DNA of 64,000 nucleotides from Actinomycetes bacterium (GTDB taxonomy: Bacteria > Actinomycetota > Acidimicrobiia > Spongiisociales > UBA5794), in assembly GCA_024638645.1 (NCBI GenBank), contig JAHEJX010000002.1:1-64000 (forward strand), given 5' to 3'. The notes under the pieces are model-generated. The model was not told the origin of the DNA. It searched no databases and worked only from the letters and a program-made list of their open reading frames with translations. This document shows, in pieces, positions 54,167 to 63,062 of this stretch (position 1 is the stretch's first letter; each line of letters starts with the position of its first letter). The translations under genes and the position numbers were made by a program.

Positions 54167-56455
54167 ATGCGCCGAACCATCACTTTTCTAGCCGCCGCCC
54201 TGACGATGCTGATGGGCCCGGCAGCCTTAGCCCAGCAGACCAACTTCGATTGCGGTGAATACCGCGGCGTCGTTTGCGCAGGGTTCTTCACCGACTCAGC
54301 CGACATAGTGGACGACGATCAGCGGATCGAGGACGCAGTCGACCGGGTGGTGACCAGGTATGGCAATCAGATCGCCGTGGTGACGGTGGCCGACAGTTCC
54401 CCGGAGAGCCCAGCCGACTTCGCGGACAACCTCGGCAACGACTGGGGAGTCGGCGGGCCCGATCAGGACGGCATCGTGGTGCTCGTCGACATTGCCAATC
54501 GACGCACCGAGGTTCGGACAGGTCAAGGGCTATCGATCAACGCCAGCCGGATCGCCGGCGCCGGCGACTCGTTCTTCGGGGTTGGCGATTTCGAAGGTGG
54601 CTTGGTCGCCATCATCGGGAGCATTCAGACGGCATTGGAGGACGAAGAAGCAGGCATCACGGGGTCCGCAGGCAATGCCGACACCGACGACTCGGGTGAC
54701 CGGAGCTATCTGGGGCTGATCCTCGCTGCCGGTGCCATTGCTGGTGGCGGGTTCCTAATCAACCGCAACCGCCAGAAGCGCAAGGACGAAAGGCTCGCCG
54801 TGCGCATCCAGCTCGTCGACGATCAGCTGCGACGGCTCGACGTGCCCGGCCACGAGTTGCCGCAACTGGCGGAGTACACGATTGCCCCACAACAAGGCAG
54901 GGGCGACATCTCGACGGCAGATGCCGTCGCTGCGCTGCGCGATTTGGAGGTAGGCAAGGCACCGTCGGATGATTCGATTCCTCCCCTCCAGATTGCCGGT
55001 TTGGTTGCCGTGATCGATCGACAAAGGCTCCTTGCCGAGACGGCAATCCCGCTGGAGCTCGCCGCATCCGACGAACGCGACATCCTGGAAAATGCTGTAC
55101 AGAACGCAGCCCGACGCGCACAGGATCGCGAGATCTCAGATGAAGCCTTCGAGGTCAATCTGCAAGAGGTGAAGCGCCTTGTGGAGTCGCTGCGGCCACA
55201 TCGAGTCGCCGCCGATCGTCGTCGCTTCGGGATTGCAATGGCGGACCGGTCGGTAGCGACAGGTCACGGAGCAGCGACACTGACTGAATCTGCCGACCGG
55301 TTTCTGGAGGCGGCGCCGGCGTTCGACGGCAGCCTCCCCCTCGCCACCAGTCTCGAAGAGTTCGCCGACATCTACAGCGTGGCGGCAATGAAGACCGACC
55401 GGATGGCAGAGCTGATGGACCGTTTGCCCGACACGACCGCCCGTGTTGCCGTGGCCGCAGCACTCGCCGACGTGAGTGACGACCTCGATGCATCCGTCGA
55501 GGAGTACGAGGCCCTCCGCCACAAGCTGGAACGTGAGGGAACGGCACTCGCCGCCGACGGGCTGGACGTCCCAGCCATCGCTGCGCTCCTCCTGATGAAC
55601 CACGACGAGACCAACGCAGGCGAGTTCATCGAGGCGTACAACGCAAACCGCCAACGCGGCCTCGACCCCGGCGAAGCAGTCGAATTGGCGCTAGCTGGGC
55701 TGCGCCATCCCAGCGACATCAAGCTGGTGCGAGCCGAGGCCACCCGTCTTGGACTACCCGTTTCGATCACAACCGCGCTGCTGCGACGGCGTGATGACGG
55801 TCCGGACGTGTACCAGGGACTCCTGCGCGAGCTCGCTAGTGAAGGCGTCGAGGGCGACACCCGGCGGACCGTTGCTGGAATCCTCGCCGTTTCCCTCGAA
55901 CCGTCACAGGCCGTCGTTCGTTGGCTCGAGGCCCGCAAAGCGCTCGCCGACCTGGGCCTCCAGGGGGCTTACGCAGATGTGGCTGCCGCCTTTGGAGCCT
56001 CGGACCACCGCGGCCCCCGCAAGTTTGCTCTGGCATACGCGGCCCAACGGCAAGCGCTGGCTCGCAGCGATATCGAGGGCGGCGACCGGTTCGCGCCCGA
56101 ACTTGCGCACGACGGCACATCGCGCCAGACGGACAGCTGGACCCGAAGTCGTATCCCTCCGGGCCTCTATGACTTCGATCCGTTCACGCTGCTTTATTAC
56201 CACTGGGTCATAACCCGCGGCCATCACGGCTCGTTTGGCTGGGAACCGATCTACAGAGACCAGAGCTGGGCCGGAGACCGTAACTCGTGGTGGGGCGGCG
56301 GATTCAGCGGCTGGGGTGGTGGCGGCGGCTTCGGCGGATCAGCCGGTGGATCCGGCGGCGGATCCAATTGGGGCGGGAGTTGGGGCGGCGGAGGATTTGG
56401 GGGCTGGAGCGGCGGCGGCGGATTCAGTGGGGGCGGCGGCGGTTCTGGCTGGTGA
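54167..56455 (+). CDS. Large TPM-domain membrane protein with Gly/Trp-rich tail
   Basis: 762 residues from the ATG at 54167; the track ORF's first 147 codons cover the previous gene's end and the gap. A signal peptide (to LAQQ) leads to a TPM (TLP18.3/Psb32/MOLO-1) domain (~35-165: DAVDRVVTRYGNQIAVVTV, GPDQDGIVVLVDIANRR, VRTGQGLSI), then a TM helix (~184-200). A long helical cytoplasmic region (~205-690) and a Gly/Ser/Trp-rich tail (~700-762) complete it. TPM proteins often end in such tails; the helical middle is unusually long. Coupled to the methyltransferase gene by GTGA. Confidence 0.85.
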   Translation: MRRTITFLAAALTMLMGPAALAQQTNFDCGEYRGVVCAGFFTDSADIVDDDQRIEDAVDRVVTRYGNQIAVVTVADSSPESPADFADNLGNDWGVGGPDQDGIVVLVDIANRRTEVRTGQGLSINASRIAGAGDSFFGVGDFEGGLVAIIGSIQTALEDEEAGITGSAGNADTDDSGDRSYLGLILAAGAIAGGGFLINRNRQKRKDERLAVRIQLVDDQLRRLDVPGHELPQLAEYTIAPQQGRGDISTADAVAALRDLEVGKAPSDDSIPPLQIAGLVAVIDRQRLLAETAIPLELAASDERDILENAVQNAARRAQDREISDEAFEVNLQEVKRLVESLRPHRVAADRRRFGIAMADRSVATGHGAATLTESADRFLEAAPAFDGSLPLATSLEEFADIYSVAAMKTDRMAELMDRLPDTTARVAVAAALADVSDDLDASVEEYEALRHKLEREGTALAADGLDVPAIAALLLMNHDETNAGEFIEAYNANRQRGLDPGEAVELALAGLRHPSDIKLVRAEATRLGLPVSITTALLRRRDDGPDVYQGLLRELASEGVEGDTRRTVAGILAVSLEPSQAVVRWLEARKALADLGLQGAYADVAAAFGASDHRGPRKFALAYAAQRQALARSDIEGGDRFAPELAHDGTSRQTDSWTRSRIPPGLYDFDPFTLLYYHWVITRGHHGSFGWEPIYRDQSWAGDRNSWWGGGFSGWGGGGGFGGSAGGSGGGSNWGGSWGGGGFGGWSGGGGFSGGGGGSGW

Positions 56456-57267
56456 GCGACGCCGTGCGTCGTATCGACTCATCATCCAACTCGAAGGTCA
56501 AAGCCTGGCGAGCGCTCCACCAACGCAGAGGACGCGACGAATCGCAAATGTGCATAGTCGAGGGCGCGAGGGAGCTAGGAAGGGCTCTAGGTGCCGGACA
56601 GCATGTGGAAAGTGTCCTCGTCGGCGACTCCCCGGCTCCTTCCATCAGCGAGCTGGCTTCGGTTGCACAGCTAGGCGGCGCCGGCGTATTCGAATTGAGC
56701 GAGGCAGCATTCGCCAAAGTCTCGCTGCGGCGACATCCCGCCGACATCATCGGCATCGTCGAAGTGCCGGGCAGTTCGGTGCAAGCCATGACCGCACAGT
56801 CGCCGGCTCTGGTCCTAGTCGCCGACGCAATCGAGAAGCCGGGCAACCTCGGCGCCATGATCCGCTCCGCCGACGGTGCAGGCGCCGACGCCGTGATCGC
56901 GTCCGACTTGGCGACCGACCTCGGCAATCCGAACATCATTCGCGCCTCGCAAGGCGCCGTCTTCGGGTTCCCTTGCGGTACCGGATCGGCGCCAGAGGTC
57001 ACGGACTGGCTCGACGCGAACGGAATCACTCCCCTGGTTGCCACAGACGAGGCCGGCGAGGCGTTCTGGGATGCCGACCTCACCGGACCGACGGCAATCG
57101 TCATTGGCAGCGAGGACGGCGGCGTCTCCCGGCACTGGCGCACCCACGGGTCTGTGTCGATCCCGATGCACGGTATGAGCGACAGCCTCAACGCCAGTGT
57201 CGCGGCGGCGCTCATTCTCTATGAAGCAAGGCGTCAGCGCCGGTCCGGCGCTGACGGTATCCGGTAG
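56452..57267 (+). CDS. SpoU/TrmH family RNA 2'-O-methyltransferase
   Basis: 271 residues from the GTG at 56452, overlapping the previous stop (GTGA). Substrate-binding N-terminal domain (VRRIDSSSNSKVKAWRAL, IVEGARELGRAL) and the SPOUT knot with ADAIEKPGNLGAMIRSADGAGAD, GSEDGGVSRHW and the knot-closing MSDSLNASVAAALILYEA. Probably methylates 23S rRNA or tRNA; the target cannot be read from sequence. A GTATC-type island follows the gene. Confidence 0.9.
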   Translation: MSDAVRRIDSSSNSKVKAWRALHQRRGRDESQMCIVEGARELGRALGAGQHVESVLVGDSPAPSISELASVAQLGGAGVFELSEAAFAKVSLRRHPADIIGIVEVPGSSVQAMTAQSPALVLVADAIEKPGNLGAMIRSADGAGADAVIASDLATDLGNPNIIRASQGAVFGFPCGTGSAPEVTDWLDANGITPLVATDEAGEAFWDADLTGPTAIVIGSEDGGVSRHWRTHGSVSIPMHGMSDSLNASVAAALILYEARRQRRSGADGIR

Positions 57268-57300
57268 TCAATAGGCAGCGGTATCGCGGTATCGGTAACC
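57255..57300. repeat. Intergenic GGTATC repeat island (C)
   Basis: GGTATCCGGTAG (57257-57268), then GCGGTATC and GCGGTATCGGTAACCG (57279-57301 region) iterate the GGTATC word, partly as palindromes. It overlaps the last codons of the methyltransferase gene and precedes the SOS promoter. Less regular than islands A and B. Confidence 0.45.
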
Positions 57301-57345
57301 GAGTAGGGAACATTCGCTACCGGCTGCAGTAGCTACCTCCTATCC

Positions 57346-57374
57346 TTGATCGAACATATGTTCGATGCTACGTT
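57346..57374 (+). promoter_or_regulatory. SOS promoter with LexA box
   Basis: ATCGAACATATGTTCGAT (57349-57366) is a perfect 18-bp palindrome matching the Gram-positive/actinobacterial LexA box CGAAC-N4-GTTCG. It overlies the spacer between a -35 TTGATC (57346-57351) and a -10 TACGTT (57369-57374), 17 nt apart. Transcription should start near 57381, upstream of the ATG at 57409. LexA binding here would block RNA polymerase. Confidence 0.82.
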
Positions 57375-57408
57375 ACTTGGCTTACAACGACGAAGGGCCA
57401 ACTTCCCA

Positions 57409-59037
57409 ATGCTCGGCCAGCGGAGCTTCGACGAACTCGGCACACCTCTCTTCGACGTGACGTTCGTTGTGCTCGATCTGGAGACAACCGGGGCGACTCC
57501 CAAATCTTGCGAGATCACTGAGATTGGTGCGGTGAAGTATCGGGCTGGAGAGCTACTCGGCACGTTCCAGACACTTGTGAATCCAGGAGCACCAATCCCG
57601 CCAACCATAACTGTGTTGACGGGCATCACTCAGGCCATGGTCGTCGACGCGCCCAAAGTCGAGGAAGCTCTCCCCTCGCTCCTCGAGTTCATTGGCGGCG
57701 CAGTCATCGTCGGGCACAACATCCGCTTCGACATGTCATTCCTGAACGCCGCAGCGCAGCGGCTCGGATATGGGCGCCTACCCAACCGAACGTCCGACAC
57801 GGTGGCGTTGGCACGACGTCTTGTCCGCACCGAGGTTCGCAACCTGCGCTTGTCGAGCCTGGCGCGACATTTCCGTTCCCCGACCAAGCCGAACCACCGC
57901 GCCCTCGAGGACGCCAGGGCGACCGCGCACGTCTTCTTTCAACTCCTCGAGCGCGCCGGCGGTGTCGGGGCAACCTACCTCGAAGACTTGTTGCGTTTGC
58001 CGACGGCCAAAGGACAGCCGCACTACGACAAGATCAACCTGACCGACCGCCTGCCCCGGCGGCCGGGCGTGTACCTCTTCCACGACCTCGACGACAACGT
58101 CATCTATGTGGGGAAGGCCAAGAACCTGCGAGAGCGAGTCCGTTCTTACTTCTACGGCGACAAACGCCGCAATGTCACCACCATGCTCCGCAATCTGGCG
58201 AGAGTCGATCATCGCGTCTGCCCAACCGAGCTCGAAGCAGAGATCACCGAACTGCGCCTCATCCACGCCATGGCACCTCGCTACAACCGCAAGTCGCGAC
58301 CCCCAAAGACCACCCATTGGCTAAAGCTGACCAAAGACCGTTACCCCCGCCTTTCGATTGTGCGCGCCTACAAAGAAGACGGGGCTGCGTACCTGGGGCC
58401 ATTCCGGTCAAAGCGCCATGCCGAAACAGTCATGACCGCGATCTGGGATGCAGTGCCCATTCGGCGTTGCACCAACTCCAGGAAGGGCCGGAGCGTCGCC
58501 TGTAACTACTCCCAGCTCGGACTTGCCATGTGTCCATGCGACGGCGACATCGACGAATCTGCGTACACCGAGGTAGTACGGACGGTGCGCAACGGCATTG
58601 CGACCGATCCGGAGCTGCTCCTTGCTCCACTGGTGGAGCGCATGAGGGAGCGGGCGACCCAGGAGCGGTTCGAGGAGGCGGCTGCGGCCCGCGACCGTTA
58701 TCAGGCCCTTGCCGGGGCACTCGAGCGAAGACGCAACTGGCAGACGCTCCAGGCGGCGGGCCGACTGTGGGCCGAGGCCCCGAATGGTGACGGTGCGTTT
58801 GTCGACCAGGGTCGTCTCGTCTCGACATGGCTCGGCGGCGACCGCCCTCCGCTCTTCAACGTGAGCGGTCGCAACGAGTTGGATCCGACGCAGGTACCAA
58901 CCTCAGTCGCCCTCCAGGAGGAGGCCCATCTCATCTGGCGATGGCTGACCCGAACCGGCGTGCGCGTCATGGACTCGCGTGCCCCCCTGGTGTCGCCGTC
59001 CAATCCGGTGCCCAAGCTGGAGGCATTGGCGGGCTGA
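57409..59037 (+). CDS. DEDDh exonuclease / GIY-YIG (UvrC/Cho-like) nuclease fusion
   Basis: 542 residues from the ATG at 57409; the track's TTG at 57346 lies in the -35 box and its ATG at 57358 inside the LexA palindrome, so both are unlikely starts. GAAGGG lies 11 nt upstream. The N-terminal DEDDh exonuclease (VVLDLETTG ~20-28, GHNIRFDMSF, HRALEDARATAHVF) is followed by a GIY-YIG domain (PGVYLFHDLDDNVIYVGKAKNLRERVRSYF, ~217-247) and a C-terminal UvrBC-like helical part. Actinobacteria carry this fusion, which resembles the incision nuclease Cho. The SOS box supports an inducible repair role. Confidence 0.93.
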   Translation: MLGQRSFDELGTPLFDVTFVVLDLETTGATPKSCEITEIGAVKYRAGELLGTFQTLVNPGAPIPPTITVLTGITQAMVVDAPKVEEALPSLLEFIGGAVIVGHNIRFDMSFLNAAAQRLGYGRLPNRTSDTVALARRLVRTEVRNLRLSSLARHFRSPTKPNHRALEDARATAHVFFQLLERAGGVGATYLEDLLRLPTAKGQPHYDKINLTDRLPRRPGVYLFHDLDDNVIYVGKAKNLRERVRSYFYGDKRRNVTTMLRNLARVDHRVCPTELEAEITELRLIHAMAPRYNRKSRPPKTTHWLKLTKDRYPRLSIVRAYKEDGAAYLGPFRSKRHAETVMTAIWDAVPIRRCTNSRKGRSVACNYSQLGLAMCPCDGDIDESAYTEVVRTVRNGIATDPELLLAPLVERMRERATQERFEEAAAARDRYQALAGALERRRNWQTLQAAGRLWAEAPNGDGAFVDQGRLVSTWLGGDRPPLFNVSGRNELDPTQVPTSVALQEEAHLIWRWLTRTGVRVMDSRAPLVSPSNPVPKLEALAG

Positions 59038-59058
59038 TCGCAGGTTGGTGGCCCCAGC

Positions 59059-59064
59059 TAGCCT
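59059..59064 (+). promoter_or_regulatory. -10 box of the cpa-like gene
   Basis: TAGCCT ends 7 nt before the ATG at 59072 with no ribosome binding site: leaderless promoter candidate. Confidence 0.4.
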
Positions 59065-59071
59065 CACCGGC

Positions 59072-61072
59072 ATGAAGTTCATCGTGCGTCACGGATCCGA
59101 TCCGCAGGCCAGGGCCGACAAGGCCCTCCTCGCCGCCATGGGACTGCCGGGCGGCGGGATCATCAGAATCGGCCGCACCCACGCCATCGTCGTGCCCGGC
59201 GACGTCGCCACTACGAACACGATCGCAGTAGGAGATCGTGTTCGTAACAACGCCGGACTCGGAATCGGCGACTCAGTCGACGTTAAGCGAGCCATCCTGC
59301 CCGAGGCGAAGAGGGTGGTCGTCGGCGGCAGTGACGTCGAGCTCGACGCCAGACACCTCGCACGCTCCCTGCAGGGAAACCCTGTCACAGAAGGCGACAT
59401 GATCCGCGTTCGCACCTCATACGGCGCAGACAAGGATCCCCAGGAAGTCGAGCTGCGGGTGCTCGAAGTCGAACCGGACGGAGCCGGCGTGTTCGGCGGC
59501 GCCACGGTGGCTCACGAGGAGGGCGAAGAGCCGCCTGAGGTCATCACCCACCCGGCCGGGCAACCCGGTGGCGAAACACCTTCGACCGCCGCAGCTTTGT
59601 TGGCGGGCCTCGACACGGAGCTCGAAACCCTGACCGGCTGGCTATCGCTGCTGACAAGCCCGGATGACCTGGCGGGAGCATGGAACCTGCCCAAAGTCGC
59701 AGGAGTCCTCCTGGCGGGGCCGACGGGCAGCGGCAAGTCGGAACTGGTGGCGGCTGCGGCTGACAAGGCGCGGGCCGACGTCATCGAGATCTCGCTGGAG
59801 CTCGTGTTCAAGCCGGACAAACTGCTGGAGCGCCTCGAAAAGGCAGTCACGTCCACAGTGGGACCGGCCGTGATCTTCGTCGATCGCCTCGATGCAGTTG
59901 CCGGTGACGACGCCATGTTTCGCAACCAGGTCACTGCGATTCTGCGCTGGTTTCTCGACGCGGTCGCAGACAAGCCGAGGGTGGCAACAGTGCTCGCCAT
60001 CACTTCGGTGGGCAAGCTATCGCCCACAGTCAGCGGGTCCGCCCTGTTGCCGAGGACGTTGACGATCCCTCCGCCAGATCTCGAGCGTCGAACCAAGCTG
60101 TTCGCGGCGGCCCTGGCATCGGTACCGAGCAAACAAATCGACTTCGCGCGTCTCGCTTCGAGAACTGCCGGGTTCTCCGGCGCCGACATCATTGCGGCCG
60201 TCGTTCACGCCTCAGCCCTGATTGCCGGCTCGGGGGAAGAGGTCACTGACGAGCTCCTAGATCGCGCCATACAAGACACGACTCCCTCTCTGGGAACGGC
60301 GTCGCTCGGCGAGCTACCGACATATGGCTTCGAGCGGGTTGCCAACCTGGAAGAAGTGAAGCAGCGTCTGACAGAAGCTGTCATCTGGCAGATGGAGGAG
60401 CCTGAACGCTTCACCCGGCTCGGTATCGAACCTCCCAGGGGCCTTCTGCTCTATGGGCCGCCCGGAACCGGAAAGACCTTCGTCACCCGAGCACTCGCTC
60501 ATGAGTCTGGTGCCGCATTCTTCACCATCAAAGGAGCCGAGCTGCTCGACAAGTACGTTGGCGAGTCGGAGCGAGCGGTTCGGGAAGTCTTCGCCAGGGC
60601 CCGTGCCGTGGCGCCTGCGATCCTCTTTTTCGACGAAGTCGATGCTCTGGCGCCGACGCGCGGAAACTCGTCCAACTCAGTGACTGACTCGGTCGTTGCG
60701 GCCTTGCTCACGGAGATGGACGGCGTCTCCGATCGCGGCGACGTCTTTGTCATCGGAGCTACCAACCGGCGTGACCTCGTGGACGCCGCCCTGCTACGCC
60801 CGGGCCGCCTCGAAACGCATCTTTACCTGGGCCTTCCCGAGCTGGAGTCGCGCCGAGCCTTCTTCGGAATCCAGGACATACCGTTCTCTGATGATGTCGA
60901 CGTCGAGCACTACATCGCGTCCACCGACGGCCTGTCGTTCGCAGAGATGAGCGGGATGTTGCGCGAGGCCGCCCTCCAGGCACTACGGCGCGACCAGACG
61001 GCGATCGAGGTGACGAGAGGCGACATGGACTTTGCACTCGGCCGCTACCAGAACGAGCCAGAAGTCAACTAG
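59072..61072 (+). CDS. cpa: Cdc48-like AAA+ ATPase of Actinobacteria (Cpa type)
   Basis: 666 residues from the ATG at 59072; the track ORF begins in the previous gene. A CDC48-type N-domain (~1-140: double-psi barrel around GLPGGGIIRIGRTHAIVVPGD and VRTSYGADKD) is followed by two AAA+ modules. D1 has Walker A GPTGSGKSEL (~215), but its Walker B reads VIFVDRLDA, with Arg in place of the catalytic Glu. D2 has Walker A GPPGTGKTF (~462), Walker B ILFFDEVDAL and sensor GATNRRD, all intact. Cpa proteins are known to associate with the actinobacterial 20S proteasome; the C-terminus here (NEPEVN) lacks a GQYL or HbYX tail. Confidence 0.85.
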   Translation: MKFIVRHGSDPQARADKALLAAMGLPGGGIIRIGRTHAIVVPGDVATTNTIAVGDRVRNNAGLGIGDSVDVKRAILPEAKRVVVGGSDVELDARHLARSLQGNPVTEGDMIRVRTSYGADKDPQEVELRVLEVEPDGAGVFGGATVAHEEGEEPPEVITHPAGQPGGETPSTAAALLAGLDTELETLTGWLSLLTSPDDLAGAWNLPKVAGVLLAGPTGSGKSELVAAAADKARADVIEISLELVFKPDKLLERLEKAVTSTVGPAVIFVDRLDAVAGDDAMFRNQVTAILRWFLDAVADKPRVATVLAITSVGKLSPTVSGSALLPRTLTIPPPDLERRTKLFAAALASVPSKQIDFARLASRTAGFSGADIIAAVVHASALIAGSGEEVTDELLDRAIQDTTPSLGTASLGELPTYGFERVANLEEVKQRLTEAVIWQMEEPERFTRLGIEPPRGLLLYGPPGTGKTFVTRALAHESGAAFFTIKGAELLDKYVGESERAVREVFARARAVAPAILFFDEVDALAPTRGNSSNSVTDSVVAALLTEMDGVSDRGDVFVIGATNRRDLVDAALLRPGRLETHLYLGLPELESRRAFFGIQDIPFSDDVDVEHYIASTDGLSFAEMSGMLREAALQALRRDQTAIEVTRGDMDFALGRYQNEPEVN

Positions 61073-61776
61073 CCCGTAGCCGCAATAGCTTCGGCCACGC
61101 TGAAGCGGCCCTCATAGATAGCACGCCCGACGATCGCCCCCGCCAGTCCCAGATCGCGGACCGCGATTAGGTCATCGAGTGAGCTGATGCCGCCGGAGGC
61201 GATCACTGCCAAGCCTGCGTCACTCACCGAAGCAAGCAAGGCGAGGTCAGGGCCGGTCAACATGCCGTCTCGAGCAATTGCGGTCACAAGCGCCTGCCCG
61301 ATGCCGCTGGCGACCAGGCCGGCGACGACTTCCTCCAACGGTTGGCCTTCGTCGAGCCAACCGGCACCGCGAGCACGACCGTCTGCGACGTCGACCGCAG
61401 CGACGAGCCTGGCAGCCCCGACCAGATCGACCATGGCCGCCAATTCGGCCGCATCCCAGACTGCTGCGGTGCCCACGACGGCTCGAGCCGCCCCGTCTCC
61501 GATGGCTTCGGCCACCGCGATTGCCGTCCGTAGCCCTCCCCCGGTCTGAAATGGAACCCCCGAGGACCCGAGGCGCCGCCGCAACTCTCTATTCGGCTCG
61601 CCTCGGCGCGCCCCGTCGAGGTCGACGATATGGAGAAGCGTTGCACCCGCTGCCACAAACTCTTCTGCGACGGCGATCGGGTCATCGCCGTAGACCGTTA
61701 CGGCGTCGTACTCGCCTCGCTCCAGGCGCACCACCTTGCCGTCAAGCACGTCGATTGCGGGTAGTAGCTGGAACAT
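61069..61776 (-). CDS. hisA: Phosphoribosyl isomerase (HisA/PriA)
   Basis: 235 residues, TIM barrel. LLPAIDVLDGKVVRLERGEYD at the N-terminus, phosphate-binding FQTGGGLRT and ASGGISSLDDL. Catalytic Asp pair: AIDVLDG and TAIARDGMLTGPDL. It isomerises ProFAR in histidine synthesis; in Actinobacteria this enzyme can also serve tryptophan synthesis (PriA), and I cannot decide from sequence alone. It ends sharing CTAG with the convergent cpa gene. Confidence 0.92.
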   Translation of the reverse strand: MFQLLPAIDVLDGKVVRLERGEYDAVTVYGDDPIAVAEEFVAAGATLLHIVDLDGARRGEPNRELRRRLGSSGVPFQTGGGLRTAIAVAEAIGDGAARAVVGTAAVWDAAELAAMVDLVGAARLVAAVDVADGRARGAGWLDEGQPLEEVVAGLVASGIGQALVTAIARDGMLTGPDLALLASVSDAGLAVIASGGISSLDDLIAVRDLGLAGAIVGRAIYEGRFSVAEAIAATG

Positions 61777-61817
61777 TTGAGGTTGCGCTTCTTCCTGGTG
61801 TGGGATATGTTGCTGTT

Positions 61818-61845
61818 TCTGTGTTTTAGCATGTTAAAACACAGA
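61818..61845. promoter_or_regulatory. Palindromic operator between hisA and the TrpR-like gene
   Basis: TCTGTGTTTTA (61818-61828) and TAAAACACAGA (61835-61845) are perfect 11-bp arms around GCATGT. It lies 42 bp upstream of hisA and 27 bp upstream of the TrpR-like gene and hisG. On the minus strand, TTGTTT and TAACAT boxes 16 nt apart overlap it. A likely binding site for the adjacent regulator. Confidence 0.7.
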
Positions 61846-61871
61846 TACGCACAAACAACCGGGAAACCACG

Positions 61872-62204
61872 ATGACAACAGCCGCCAACCCAGACAATTG
61901 GCGCAGCGAGGAAACGGCGCAACTCTTCGAAGCCATCCTCTCGCTGCCGACCCAGGACGAAGCAGCGGCGTTCTTTCGCGATCTCTGCACCAGGCGCGAG
62001 CTCGAAGAAATGAGCCGTCGCTGGCAAGTAGTGCTAATGCTGGCAGAGGGAACTCCATACCGACGGATCGCCTCCACAACCGGAGCATCGACGGCAACGG
62101 TCACCCGCATCAACCAATGGCTGCGTCATGGACGTGGCGGCTATGTGGCGGCGCTCGAGCGGCTGGGGCTTGGTACCAACGAGCTGAGCGAGGAATCAAG
62201 ATGA
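61872..62204 (+). CDS. YerC/YecD-type TrpR-family regulator (HisR-like)
   Basis: 110 residues, all-helical. LFEAILSLPTQDEAAAFFRDLCTRRELEEMSRRWQVVLML and the helix-turn-helix YRRIASTTGASTATVTRINQWL are characteristic of the TrpR superfamily YerC/YecD clade. Comparative genomics in other bacteria links this clade to histidine genes (HisR). Here it is upstream of hisG with an ATGA overlap and divergent from hisA, with a strong palindrome between, so histidine control is a reasonable inference. Confidence 0.88.
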   Translation: MTTAANPDNWRSEETAQLFEAILSLPTQDEAAAFFRDLCTRRELEEMSRRWQVVLMLAEGTPYRRIASTTGASTATVTRINQWLRHGRGGYVAALERLGLGTNELSEESR

Positions 62205-63052
62205 ATCCGATGAGGTTTGCCGTGCCCAAGAAGGGCCGGCTCGAAGAACCGTCGACACGTCTGCTCCAGCAGGCAGGATTCCAGTACGAACGCGGAGAAC
62301 GGACGCTCGCCGTGCCTGTCCGCGGACGCAACGTGGAACTTCTCCTCGTGAGAGCCGACGACATCTGCGAATTGGTGACGGACGGCGTGGCCGACCTGGG
62401 CATAACCGGCTTCGATCTGGTTGCAGAGAGTGGCGCCAACATCGAGGTGCTCGCTGAGCTCGGGTTCGGTCAGTGCCGGTTGACGGCGGCCGTCCCCAAC
62501 GCCAGCGATATCGCTGCTATCGAGGACCTCGCCGGCATGAGGGTTGCCACCTCCCACCCGAGGGTTACCGGCGAGTTCTTCGCTGAGAAGGACATCTCCA
62601 TACAAACTGTGCCGCTGCGAGGTTCCATCGAAGTTGCTCCCAAGCTCGACGTCGCAGACGCCATCGTCGACCTGGTGTCGAGCGGATCCACGATGATGCT
62701 CAACGGACTTCGCCCGGTTGCCGACGTCCTGTCGAGCCAGGCCGTCTTGGTGCGAGATCGCGCTGCCGAGCAGATGGACGAGGTCGATGCGGCGGTCACT
62801 CTGATTGCTTCGGTCGTCGCCGCCAGGCGCCGCAAATATATTCTGATGAACGCACCGCAATCGGCGGTTGGCGAGATCAGAGACCTGATTCCAGGTTTCG
62901 ACGCACCATCAGTCGTTCCGCTCGCTGATCCCACCATGGTGGCCATCCACAGCGTCGTCGACGTCGACGCCGTCTGGGACGTCATCCCCCAACTGCAGGC
63001 GGCGGGAGCCTCCGGGATCCTCGTCCTTCCCATCGAACAGCTCTTGCTCTAG
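62201..63052 (+). CDS. hisG: ATP phosphoribosyltransferase (long form)
   Basis: 283 residues from the ATG at 62201, overlapping the regulator's stop; the track's ORF from 61898 shadows that regulator. First step of histidine synthesis. MRFAVPKKGRLEEP, DLGITGFDL and the PRPP loop DLVSSGSTMMLNGL identify HisG_L. The ~75-residue C-terminal ACT-like regulatory domain (SVVPLADPTMVAIHSVV) is present, so it should be histidine-inhibited without HisZ. Confidence 0.95.
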   Translation: MNPMRFAVPKKGRLEEPSTRLLQQAGFQYERGERTLAVPVRGRNVELLLVRADDICELVTDGVADLGITGFDLVAESGANIEVLAELGFGQCRLTAAVPNASDIAAIEDLAGMRVATSHPRVTGEFFAEKDISIQTVPLRGSIEVAPKLDVADAIVDLVSSGSTMMLNGLRPVADVLSSQAVLVRDRAAEQMDEVDAAVTLIASVVAARRRKYILMNAPQSAVGEIRDLIPGFDAPSVVPLADPTMVAIHSVVDVDAVWDVIPQLQAAGASGILVLPIEQLLL

Positions 63053-63062
63053 GAAACGCCTC

